48,186 nt of DNA, taken from assembly GCF_016429255.1 (NCBI RefSeq), contig NZ_JAELUG010000043.1, forward strand, positions 1 to 48,186, written 5' to 3'. The stretch is from Rhizobium sp. ASV8 (lineage in GTDB: Bacteria; Pseudomonadota; Alphaproteobacteria; Rhizobiales; Rhizobiaceae). Positions 36,687 to 44,126 of this stretch are shown piece by piece. A program made the translations under genes and the position numbers. Within the stretch, counting starts at the first letter, position 1. Every line of letters begins with the position of its first letter. The notes beneath the pieces are model-generated. The model worked only from the letters and a program-made list of their open reading frames with translations. It was not told where the DNA came from and did no database searches.

Positions 36687-37844
36687 TCAGAGAGCAGAAA
36701 GTGCTGGAACATCGACCCAGCGGCGTTCGGCCCAGCTCTGCTGCGCCAGTTCCGCGAGCTGCACGCCCTTGGCGCCTTCGCGCAGTGTGAACTTCCAGGG
36801 CGCATCCTCGGCGACATGGCATAGGAACTGCTCCCACTGCGCCTTGAAACCGTTGTCGAAAACCTGCGTGTCCGGCACCTCGTCCCACGTGTCGAAGAAG
36901 TTGATCGGTTGCGGCTGATCGGGGTTCCAGACCGGCTTCGGCGTATTGACCCGATGCTGGGTCCAGCAACGCATCAGGCCGCAGACGGCGGAGCCATGGG
37001 TGCCGTCGACCTGGAAGGTGACGAGATCGTCGCGACGCACGCGAACCGCCCAGGAGGAATTGATATGGGCGATAACGCCGCCTTCCAACTCGAAGGTGGC
37101 ATAGGCGGCATCGTCGGCATCCGCGACATAGGTCTTGCCGTTTTCATCGACGCGGCTTGGGATATGCGTGGCGCCGAGGCAGCTGACGGACCGGACCTCG
37201 CCGAACAGATTGTCGAGCACATAGCGCCAGTGCGGGAGCATATCGAGGATCATGCCGCCGCCCTCTTGTCTCCGATAGTTCCAGGAGGGGCGCTGCGCTT
37301 TCACACCCCAATCGCCTTCAAAGACCCAGTAGCCGAATTCGCCGCGCACCGAGAGGATCTTGCCGAAGAAGCCGCTGTCGCGCAGCATGGCGATCTTGCG
37401 CAGGCCCGGCAGGAACAGCTTGTCCTGCACCACGCCGTTCTTGACGCCGCGGCGTTCCGCGGACGCGGCAACCGAGAGCGCCTCTTCCAGCGTTTCGGAA
37501 ATCGGCTTTTCGCAATAGACGTGCTTGCCGGCCGCAATTGCCTGCTCAAGCAGCTCTACGCGCATCTGCGTCGAACCGGCATCGAAGAAGATCGTGTTGT
37601 TCGGATCGGCAAGAGCGGCGTCGAGATCGGTCGTCGTCTTGGAAAGACCGTGCTTGCGCGCAATCGCCTCGATCTTTTCGGCGTTGCGGCCGACAAGTAC
37701 CGGCTCGGGCATCAGCCGATCGCCGTTTGCCAGCTGTACCCCACCCTGCTCGCGGATCGCCAGGATCGAACGCACCAGATGCTGATTGTAACCCATGCGG
37801 CCGGTAATGCCGTGCATGATGATACCGATCGACTTCGTCGCCAT
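36687..37844 (-). CDS. Gfo/Idh/MocA family oxidoreductase
   Basis: This 385-residue dehydrogenase has a slightly unusual nucleotide-binding start, IGIIMHGITGRMGYNQHLVRSI, followed by IFFDAGSTQMRVELL and the active-site motif CEKPISETLEEAL (Glu-Lys-Pro). The C-terminal domain includes GGMILDMLPHWRYVLDNLFGEVRSV with the typical Asp/His pair. The ATG at 37844 has GGGAGGA 9 bases upstream, better spaced than the ATG at 37853 that abuts it. It is the first gene of the operon with DUF993 and the TIM-barrel protein, and lies just downstream of a TAACT-N4-AGTTA palindrome. It likely oxidises a sugar or sugar acid; cofactor and substrate are undetermined. Confidence 0.87.
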   Translation of the reverse strand: MATKSIGIIMHGITGRMGYNQHLVRSILAIREQGGVQLANGDRLMPEPVLVGRNAEKIEAIARKHGLSKTTTDLDAALADPNNTIFFDAGSTQMRVELLEQAIAAGKHVYCEKPISETLEEALSVAASAERRGVKNGVVQDKLFLPGLRKIAMLRDSGFFGKILSVRGEFGYWVFEGDWGVKAQRPSWNYRRQEGGGMILDMLPHWRYVLDNLFGEVRSVSCLGATHIPSRVDENGKTYVADADDAAYATFELEGGVIAHINSSWAVRVRRDDLVTFQVDGTHGSAVCGLMRCWTQHRVNTPKPVWNPDQPQPINFFDTWDEVPDTQVFDNGFKAQWEQFLCHVAEDAPWKFTLREGAKGVQLAELAQQSWAERRWVDVPALSAL

Positions 37845-37865
37845 TAGAGTCATTCCTCCCGTAAA

Positions 37866-37879
37866 TAACTATATAGTTA
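37866..37879. promoter_or_regulatory. TetR operator at the DUF993 operon
   Basis: TAACTATATAGTTA is a perfect 14-base palindrome of the form TAACT-N4-AGTTA, 21 bases before the ATG of the Gfo/Idh gene. A TTGACA reads on the minus strand at 37910-37905, upstream of the palindrome. The same arms occur at 38785 in front of the tetR-type gene. Confidence 0.65.
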
Positions 37880-37973
37880 CATAACTGACATGGCAAAGCG
37901 GTGCTGTCAACGGCCAACATCTATGGCCGCAGCGCGGTTCGTCGGAGATGTGAAATTCGTATCGGGAGTGCGC

Positions 37974-38681
37974 CTAGGGGCGTAGATAGGCGAAGATGAC
38001 GTCGACGATATGCTCACCCCAGGCGTCGATCTCCCCCTTGTCGGAGAGGTTGCGTCGGAAGATCGTCGAGAGCGTCCAGCGGTTTGTCAGAAAGAAGGAG
38101 CCGAGCGCCGCTATGCTCATATAGATCTTGACCGGATCACAGTCCGGGCGGAAGTCGCCGGCGGCAGCACCTCGATCGAGCAGGCCGGCAATTTCAGAAA
38201 CCAAGGGCGAATGTAGCTCGAAAATACGCGCGGAACGCTTCAGGAAGCGGGCCTTGTGCATGTTTTCCGTGCTGAGAATGCCAAGGAATTCAGGGTGATC
38301 CAGGAAATATTGCCAGGTGAAAACCACAAGCTCCCGCATGCCATCGGCGGGCGCGCGATGGGAAAGGTCGAGCCTCGCCTCGGCCGAGCGGATGGCGATG
38401 TAGCTGCCTTCCAGAACGGCGACGTAGAGCGCGTCCTTGCCACCGAAATAGTGATAGAGCATCCGCTTGTTGATCTTGGCGCGCTCGGCAATGGCATCAA
38501 CGCGCGCGCCGCCATAGCCGCGCTCAGCAAATTCTTTCGTTGCCGCCGCGAGGATCGCCTTGCTGGTGCGCTCCGCATCCCTGAGCCGTGGCCGTTCCGA
38601 GGCGTTAGAGGATGCCTGATCTGCTTTTGCAGGGTCTTCGCTCTTCGTGCGGCGCTTTACAGTTTTGGCTTCCGGCATCAT
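37974..38681 (-). CDS. TetR-family transcriptional regulator
   Basis: This 235-residue repressor has a long charged N-terminal extension (about residues 1-38). A TetR_N helix-turn-helix follows at about 39-90: AILAAATKEFAERGYGGARVDAIAERAKINKRMLYHYFGGKDALY. A C-terminal helical ligand domain (RutR/TetR_C-like) contains FTWQYFLDHPEFLGIL. The gene lies 129 bases upstream of the Gfo/Idh-DUF993-isomerase operon in the same orientation. Matching palindromes in front of both units suggest it represses itself and the operon. The ligand is probably an intermediate of the unknown pathway. Confidence 0.88.
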   Translation of the reverse strand: MMPEAKTVKRRTKSEDPAKADQASSNASERPRLRDAERTSKAILAAATKEFAERGYGGARVDAIAERAKINKRMLYHYFGGKDALYVAVLEGSYIAIRSAEARLDLSHRAPADGMRELVVFTWQYFLDHPEFLGILSTENMHKARFLKRSARIFELHSPLVSEIAGLLDRGAAAGDFRPDCDPVKIYMSIAALGSFFLTNRWTLSTIFRRNLSDKGEIDAWGEHIVDVIFAYLRP

Positions 38682-38784
38682 GGCTCCTGGCGGCGTCTTT
38701 CAAGGCTTCGGCGGCCTCTCCTGCCGCCGATAAGTAACCGATCATCGCATAAGTTGACAGTCCCCCGCTTTTTCATAGGCTTAG

Positions 38785-38798
38785 TAACTAGACAGTTA
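38785..38798. promoter_or_regulatory. TetR operator at the tetR-type gene
   Basis: TAACTAGACAGTTA has the same arms (TAACT and AGTTA, 4-base spacer) as the site at 37866. It lies 104 bases before the regulator's ATG, next to a TATAAC -10-like sequence on the minus strand. It could also influence the plus-strand flavoprotein gene starting at 38936. Confidence 0.55.
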
Positions 38799-38935
38799 TA
38801 TCGATTGAAACGTGGATTTATGCCTGATCTGCGATCCACCTCGACGCGGATTGCGTTGAGAAAAGAATGTGACGATCTTGCTTTCGCTGTCAGGCCGGCT
38901 CAAGAGAGCGCACAGGAACAGGCATTGGATGGCTT

Positions 38936-40144
38936 ATGGCTGAGAAGCATATCGCAATCATCGGCGGCGGGCCCGCCGGGCTCATGGCGGCGGAAGCCCT
39001 GTCTTCGTCGGGCCATCGTGTCACCGTGTATGACAGCATGCCGACGGTTGCACGCAAGTTCCTGCTCGCCGGCAAATCCGGACTGAACATCACCCATTCG
39101 GAAGAGTTTGGCGCCTTCGCCAACCGCTTTGGCGCGGCATCGCCGCAACTGCGCGCTGCTCTGGCTGATTTCAAGCCGAGTGACGTCAGAGCCTGGGCCG
39201 AGGGATTGGGAACGGAAACATTCATAGGGTCATCCGGCCGTATATTCCCGAAGGTGATGAAGGCATCGCCGCTGCTGCGCGGATGGCTGGCCCGGCTCGA
39301 GGCGCAGGGTGTCAGCATCATGACGCGCCACCGCTGGTCCGGCTTCGACGAGGGTCGGCTAATATTCGAAACGCCGACTGGTCAAAGCTTCGTTGAATAT
39401 GACGCTGCCCTGCTGGCGCTCGGTGGCGCCAGTTATCCACGATTGGGCTCGGATGCTGCATGGGTCGACTGGCTTCGCAGCCGGGGAATAGACATAGCCG
39501 GCTTTCAGCCCGCCAATTGCGGCTTTGACGTTGCCTGGAGCACACCGTTCGGAGATCGCTTTGCCGGCGCGCCACTCAAAGCCGTGACGGCGACCTCGGA
39601 GGCTGGCACCTTTCCCGGTGAATTCGTCATTTCGCAAACCGGCATAGAGGGCAGCCTCGTCTATGCGCACGCCGCCGCACTTCGCGACCGGTTGGCTCAG
39701 CAAGGCAGCGCCGCACTCCTTGTCGACCTGGCGCCGGGGCGCACGACCGAACGACTGGCCCGCGATCTGGCGCGTCAGGACCCGAAAGCCAGCCTTTCCA
39801 ACCGCCTGCGCAAGGCTGCCGGAATAGAAGGCGTGAAGGCTGGCCTTGTTCGTGAGCTTGCCGAGCCGTCTGCCCTTTCGCGGCCCGAGGATCTGGCTCG
39901 CCTGATAAAGGCCTTGCCGATTCCATTGCTGAGACCAAGGCCCATAGCCGAGGCAATCTCATCAGCCGGCGGCATCCGCTGGAGCGAATTGGATGGCCAC
40001 TACATGCTGCGAAAGCTACCCGGTATTTTCGTGGCCGGCGAGATGATCGATTGGGAAGCGCCGACGGGCGGCTATCTTCTTACCGCCTGCTTTGCTACCG
40101 GGCGCGCGGCGGCCAAGGGCATGGAATCTTGGCTCAAGCGTTGA
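38936..40144 (+). CDS. NAD(P)/FAD-dependent oxidoreductase, HI0933-like flavoprotein
   Basis: This 402-residue cytoplasmic flavoprotein has an N-terminal dinucleotide-binding fold IAIIGGGPAGLMAAEAL (6-22). It then has the family's RKFLLAGKSGLNITHSE segment and, near the end, GGIRWSELDGHYMLRKLPGIFVAGEMIDWEAPTGGYLLTACFATGRAAAKGM. The family (HI0933 / TIGR03862) is widespread but its reaction is not established; the related YhiN is likewise uncharacterised. The gene stands alone, divergent from the tetR-type gene. Confidence 0.87.
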   Translation: MAEKHIAIIGGGPAGLMAAEALSSSGHRVTVYDSMPTVARKFLLAGKSGLNITHSEEFGAFANRFGAASPQLRAALADFKPSDVRAWAEGLGTETFIGSSGRIFPKVMKASPLLRGWLARLEAQGVSIMTRHRWSGFDEGRLIFETPTGQSFVEYDAALLALGGASYPRLGSDAAWVDWLRSRGIDIAGFQPANCGFDVAWSTPFGDRFAGAPLKAVTATSEAGTFPGEFVISQTGIEGSLVYAHAAALRDRLAQQGSAALLVDLAPGRTTERLARDLARQDPKASLSNRLRKAAGIEGVKAGLVRELAEPSALSRPEDLARLIKALPIPLLRPRPIAEAISSAGGIRWSELDGHYMLRKLPGIFVAGEMIDWEAPTGGYLLTACFATGRAAAKGMESWLKR

Positions 40145-40201
40145 GTTGTACGGGCATGAGCCGCTTTATCAGGCCATGTTGGCAATAAAGGCCCGCTGGG
40201 A

Positions 40202-40321
40202 ATGACCATGATCAGCGGCGAAAAGCCTTCGCTCAAAGGCAGGCGGCATATCCGCAACGTCAGCGCAGCCGAGATGTATGCAGTGATTGAGACCACATTG
40301 AACAGAGCCACCACGGTTTAA
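40202..40321 (+). CDS. Possible small protein, 39 residues
   Basis: A 39-codon frame begins MTMISGEKPSLKGRRHI and ends NRATTV, with codon use resembling the neighbours. The ribosome site is poor (CTGGGA right at the start). It is basic, shows no membrane segment, and I recognise no family. It may be spurious. Confidence 0.25.
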   Translation: MTMISGEKPSLKGRRHIRNVSAAEMYAVIETTLNRATTV

Positions 40322-40368
40322 ACCATTGTTAAAATGGCTCGGTCAGCCAAAGACAAGGCTCTGCCAGT

Positions 40369-41136
40369 CTACGATCGACCACTCGCGCGCAACTCTGAAG
40401 CTCCGCGTCCTGCCTCATCGTCCTCCGAGCGAATATAGACTTGCAGCGTGTAGCCAATGTGCTCGGTCATCAGCGCCTTGGCGCGGTCGAGATCGCGGTC
40501 GAGCGCAGCCTCCATCAGCGCGGTGTGATGCTCGATCGCCATGGCATCCTGCAGGGCCGCTGCCGCCTTTTCATAGCCGATCGTCAGGCCGGCGGCGGCA
40601 CGCTGCGTCGGCGCGAGACCGAGGAAGCGGTGATGGCGGCGAAGCTGGTCGCTGATGGTGGCCTGAAAACGCCGGAGCCAGTTCGATGTTGCCGCACTGA
40701 CGAGCGCAGCATGAAAGGCCGTATGCTTCTCGTCCCATTCGTCGGCCATCTCATCGGAGGCATCGTCCGGCACGATCTTGCAGCGCGACAGGCGGTAATG
40801 CGCGGTCACCACAGCAGACTCCCAATCCGGGCCACCCTTTTCGATCGACTCCAGAAGAAGTGGCATTTCGACGACCATGCGTGCCCGCATCAGGTCTTCC
40901 AGCTCTGCGCGCGAAACCGGCGCGACGGCAAAGCCGCGATTGCTGACAGCCGTCACCAGCTTCTCAGCTTCCAGCCGTGAAAGTGCCTCGCGAAGCGGCG
41001 TCCAACCAACGCCATAGCTATCCCGCAGAGCGCCAAGCCGCAAAGATGCGCCGGGCCTCAGCCTCGTATTGAGGATGTCGCGTCGCAACAGCGCATAGGC
41101 TGCCTCCGTTTTGCTTAACGCGTCCTTGTCTTGCAT
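40369..41136 (-). CDS. GntR-family regulator (FCD domain) of the kynurenine-linked importer
   Basis: This 255-residue regulator has a winged helix-turn-helix (about 8-75; YALLRRDILNTRLRPGASLRLGALRDSYGVGWTPLREALSRLEAEKLV) and a FCD ligand domain (about 88-225). Likely metal/ligand histidines are in EKHTAFHAALVSAA and MEAALDRDLDRAKALMTEHIGY. It is divergently transcribed from the importer / kynureninase operon, with AT-rich repeats in the 185-base gap between them. It probably senses kynurenine, anthranilate or a related aromatic acid. That is inference from gene context. Confidence 0.87.
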   Translation of the reverse strand: MQDKDALSKTEAAYALLRRDILNTRLRPGASLRLGALRDSYGVGWTPLREALSRLEAEKLVTAVSNRGFAVAPVSRAELEDLMRARMVVEMPLLLESIEKGGPDWESAVVTAHYRLSRCKIVPDDASDEMADEWDEKHTAFHAALVSAATSNWLRRFQATISDQLRRHHRFLGLAPTQRAAAGLTIGYEKAAAALQDAMAIEHHTALMEAALDRDLDRAKALMTEHIGYTLQVYIRSEDDEAGRGASELRASGRS

Positions 41137-41167
41137 GGTCCTCGTCCCCGTCGTCTCCCACCCGAGA

Positions 41168-41205
41168 TTATATATAAAATCGCCGTAGCGAGAAATTATA
41201 TATTA
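41168..41205. promoter_or_regulatory. Candidate GntR operators in the divergent promoter region
   Basis: TTATATATAA (41168-41177) is a perfect palindrome, and ATTATATATTAA recurs around 41195-41206, about 28 bases away. A third AT-rich run, CATATCATATATC, is at 41221-41233. Repeated AT-rich near-palindromes between a GntR gene and its divergent operon are likely regulator sites. They may also include -10 elements. Confidence 0.45.
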
Positions 41206-41321
41206 AAAGTCTGCGCTCTGCATATCATATATCTTAAATTGACAGGAGTGCAGCAGTCGCTATGATCCTCGCCAAGAGAGCCTGAGGGAACATGGCTCCT
41301 TGACACATCCGGGAGGAAAAT

Positions 41322-42308
41322 ATGCGTAAATCTACGTCCAAATGGCTCTCCAGCCTCGTGGTCGCCGGCACATTCGTAGCTGGCATCACCACGGCGTCGG
41401 CCGAACCCATCAAGATCGCAATCGCCAACTTCGGCGAGCATCCGCAGCTCAATGCTTCTATCGCCGGCTTCAAGAAGGCCTTGGCGGAGAACGGCTTCGT
41501 CGAAGGCAAGGATGTCGTTTATTCCGAAAGCAATACGAGCTTCGACGCATCGCTCGTGCCGCAGATGATCGCCAAGCTCCAGGCTGAACATCCCAAGCTG
41601 ATGTATACGGTCACGACACCGGTATCGCAGATCGCCAAGAAGGCGCTCGCCGGCTCCGGCATTCCGATTGTCTTCACCGCGGTCACCGATCCGGTCGCTG
41701 CCAAGCTCGTTCCGTCCTGGGATGCTGGCGATGTCGGCATCACCGGTTCGAGCGACCTGCAGGATATTTCCGCGATCCTGACCTTCACCAAGAAGCTGAT
41801 TCCGAATGCCAAGCGCATCGGCGTGCCCTATAATCCGGGCGAAGCCAACGACGTCGCCCTGATCGACAAGGTCAAGGCAGCCGCTCCGGCCGCTGGTCTC
41901 GAAGTCGTGCCAGTCGGCGTCGACAACGTCAACGACATCCAGCAGCGTATCGCCTCGCTCGCCGGCAAGGCCGACGTAATCTACACGCCCGCCTCCAACC
42001 TGCTGCAGCCGGCCATCCCGGCCGTTGCCGCCGCCGCTCGTCAAGCGCAGATCCCGATCGTCAATTCTGATGACGCCGCGGTTCGCAATGGCGTCGTGCC
42101 GGCAAGCTTCGCCGTCAACTACATCCAGGTCGGCGAAAATGCCGGCAAGATTGCCGCGCAGATCCTGAAGGGTGCAGATCCGAAGACCATCAAGCCTTCG
42201 GTTCCCGCCTACAAGGACCACGCACCGCTGATCAACAAGGCCGTCCTGAAGGCATTCGGCGCCGAAGTGCCTGCTTCGCTTGCCGATTGCAATTGCTTCA
42301 CGAAGTAA
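41322..42308 (+). CDS. ABC transporter substrate-binding protein, ABC_sub_bind (TrpX-like) family
   Basis: This 328-residue periplasmic binding protein has a signal peptide (1-27, ending TTASA). The mature part has family features: IKIAIANFGEHPQLNASIAGFKKAL, VYSESNTSFDASLVPQMIAKL, FTAVTDPVAAKLV, and DVIYTPASNLLQPAIPAVAAAARQAQIPIVNSDD. This family (PF04392) includes TrpX of Gram-positive tryptophan importers. GGGAGGA lies 5 bases before the ATG. It heads an operon with its own ATPase and permease followed by kynureninase and a formamidase-like hydrolase. The likely ligand is therefore kynurenine, N-formylkynurenine or tryptophan. Ligand identity is inference. Confidence 0.88.
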   Translation: MRKSTSKWLSSLVVAGTFVAGITTASAEPIKIAIANFGEHPQLNASIAGFKKALAENGFVEGKDVVYSESNTSFDASLVPQMIAKLQAEHPKLMYTVTTPVSQIAKKALAGSGIPIVFTAVTDPVAAKLVPSWDAGDVGITGSSDLQDISAILTFTKKLIPNAKRIGVPYNPGEANDVALIDKVKAAAPAAGLEVVPVGVDNVNDIQQRIASLAGKADVIYTPASNLLQPAIPAVAAAARQAQIPIVNSDDAAVRNGVVPASFAVNYIQVGENAGKIAAQILKGADPKTIKPSVPAYKDHAPLINKAVLKAFGAEVPASLADCNCFTK

Positions 42309-42340
42309 TCGGCGGCATTTTCGACGGATCAATCCGATCC

Positions 42341-42365
42341 ATGGCGGCGTCAAGGACGCCGCCAT
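42341..42365 (+). promoter_or_regulatory. Intra-operon hairpin between binding protein and ATPase genes
   Basis: ATGGCGGCGTC (42341-42351) and GACGCCGCCAT (42355-42365) form a perfect 11-base-pair stem with an AAG loop, followed by TTTCAT. It begins 32 bases after the binding-protein stop. It may act as partial terminator or mRNA protector. Confidence 0.7.
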
Positions 42366-42396
42366 TTCATAACCCTACACTGCAGGGGAGGCACGG

Positions 42397-43176
42397 ATGC
42401 TGGATATCAAATCCGCGCGCAAGGTTTTCTACAAAGGCCAGCCCGACGAAAAGGTCGCGCTCAATGGCTTGACGCTCTCCCTCAAAACTGGCGAATTCGG
42501 TGTCGTCATCGGCTCGAATGGCGCGGGCAAGAGCAGCATGCTGAACGCGATCTCCGGCGCTCTCAATCTCGATTCCGGTCAGGTCCTTATCAGCGGCAAC
42601 GACGTCACCAACATGCCGGTGCACAAGCGCGCCGCACGCCTTGCCCGCGTGTTCCAGGATCCGATGAAGGGAACCGCCGCCAGCATGACGGTCGGCGAAA
42701 ACATGCTTCTGGCGGAATTGCGCGGCAAGAGCCGGGGATTTCGCCCGGGCCTGAACGCAACCCGCCTCGCCGCTTATAAAGAACGGCTCGCCGTTCTCGG
42801 CCTTGGCCTGGAAAACCGTATCGACACCAAGGTGGAGCTGCTTTCGGGCGGTCAACGCCAGTCGCTGTCGCTCATCATGGCGGTCGGCGGTTCACCCGAC
42901 GTATTGCTGCTCGACGAGCACACTGCCGCTCTCGATCCACGCACCGCCGACATAGTGATGCAGGCAACCGTGCGCACCGTCGAGGCGCTGAAGCTGACGA
43001 CCTTGATGGTGACGCACAACATGCAGCACGCCGTCGATTTCGGCGACAGCATCATCATGCTCGACGCCGGGCGCGTGCATCTCGAAATTACCGGGGAAGG
43101 AAAGAGGCGCATCACCGTGCCCGAACTGATCGGTCACTTCGCCGTCAAGACCGACCGCATGCTGCTGGTGAGCTGA
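42397..43176 (+). CDS. ABC transporter ATPase of the kynurenine-linked importer
   Basis: This 259-residue ATPase has Walker A GSNGAGKSS (39-47), Q-loop VFQDPMKGTAASMTV, signature LSGGQRQSLSLIMA and Walker B VLLLDEHTAALDP. The His in DEHTAALD (instead of the common Pro) is a trait of the COG1101 / TrpZ-like ATPases that accompany ABC_sub_bind proteins. The switch histidine is in MVTHNMQHAV. GGGGAGG lies 6 bases before the ATG, and the permease gene follows after 4 bases. Confidence 0.9.
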   Translation: MLDIKSARKVFYKGQPDEKVALNGLTLSLKTGEFGVVIGSNGAGKSSMLNAISGALNLDSGQVLISGNDVTNMPVHKRAARLARVFQDPMKGTAASMTVGENMLLAELRGKSRGFRPGLNATRLAAYKERLAVLGLGLENRIDTKVELLSGGQRQSLSLIMAVGGSPDVLLLDEHTAALDPRTADIVMQATVRTVEALKLTTLMVTHNMQHAVDFGDSIIMLDAGRVHLEITGEGKRRITVPELIGHFAVKTDRMLLVS

Positions 43177-43180
43177 CATC

Positions 43181-44107
43181 ATGATGGATTTCATTCAGAC
43201 AACCGCTTCGAGCTTCGTCTCGCTCATCCCGGTCACGCTGGCCCAGAGTTTTATTCTGAGCTTTGTCGTCCTCGGGATCATGATTCCCTTCCGGATGCTG
43301 AGCTTTCCGGACCTGACCAGTGAAGGCGCATTTCCGCTCGGCGGATGCGTCTGCGGCATATTGCTCGCCGCCGGCGTCGCACCGCCGCTCGCCATTGCAG
43401 TCGCCTTCGTCATCGGCCTTGCGGCCGGTTGCTGCACGGCCTTCATTCATCTGCGCTTCCGCATTCACACGCTGCTCGCCGGCATCCTGATGTCGACCAT
43501 GCTTTACAGCATCAATCTCGGCATCATGGGCAAGTCGAACCTCTCCGTCTTCGGCTCGCCAACCGTCTTCGACGTCGTGCCGTTCACGGAGCCTGGTTTT
43601 CCCGCCAGCAAGATCGTCATTGCCGGCCTGCTTGCCGTCGTCGTGCTGATCGGACTTAACCTCTACTTCAAGACGGAAAAGGGTACGGCCATGCGCGCCG
43701 TTGGCTCCAATCCCGACATGGCCGAAGCGCAGGGCATCAACGTCTGGGCTGCAACCATCGGCGGCGTCGGCATCGCCAGTGCATTCTCCGCCGCCAGCGG
43801 CGCCTTGATGGTACAGTCGCAGGGCTTTGCCGACGTCAATATGGGCATCGGCATTCTGATCAACGGCCTCGCGGCCCTTATGATCGGCGAGGCATTCACC
43901 GGCAAGCAGACCGTGCTGCGCCAGCTGCTCGCGCCTTTCGTCGGAGCGATCATCTACTATCAGCTCGTGTCGCTCTGCCTTGCCGCCGGCATGCCGCCAC
44001 CGAATTTGAAGCTCGCAACCGGTCTGTTCGTACTCATCATGCTGGCACTACCCAGCATCCGCCGCAGCCGCGGCGGGGCAGCCACCCGGGAAACCATTCG
44101 CGAATAA
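43181..44107 (+). CDS. ABC transporter permease of the kynurenine-linked importer (COG4120 type)
   Basis: This 308-residue membrane protein has about eight hydrophobic segments and the TrpY/COG4120 layout. These are FRMLSFPDLTSEGAFPLGGCVCGILLA, LAAGCCTAFIHLRFRIHTLLAGILMSTMLYSINLGIMGKSN, GTAMRAVGSNPDMAEAQGINV and GIGILINGLAALMIGEAF. It resembles LivH-type BPD_transp_2 permeases and, as the only permease gene, would homodimerise. ATG codons at 43181 and 43184 are both possible. Kynureninase follows after 19 bases in the same operon. Confidence 0.9.
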   Translation: MMDFIQTTASSFVSLIPVTLAQSFILSFVVLGIMIPFRMLSFPDLTSEGAFPLGGCVCGILLAAGVAPPLAIAVAFVIGLAAGCCTAFIHLRFRIHTLLAGILMSTMLYSINLGIMGKSNLSVFGSPTVFDVVPFTEPGFPASKIVIAGLLAVVVLIGLNLYFKTEKGTAMRAVGSNPDMAEAQGINVWAATIGGVGIASAFSAASGALMVQSQGFADVNMGIGILINGLAALMIGEAFTGKQTVLRQLLAPFVGAIIYYQLVSLCLAAGMPPPNLKLATGLFVLIMLALPSIRRSRGGAATRETIRE

Positions 44108-44126
44108 ATCAAGAGGCCATAGTATC

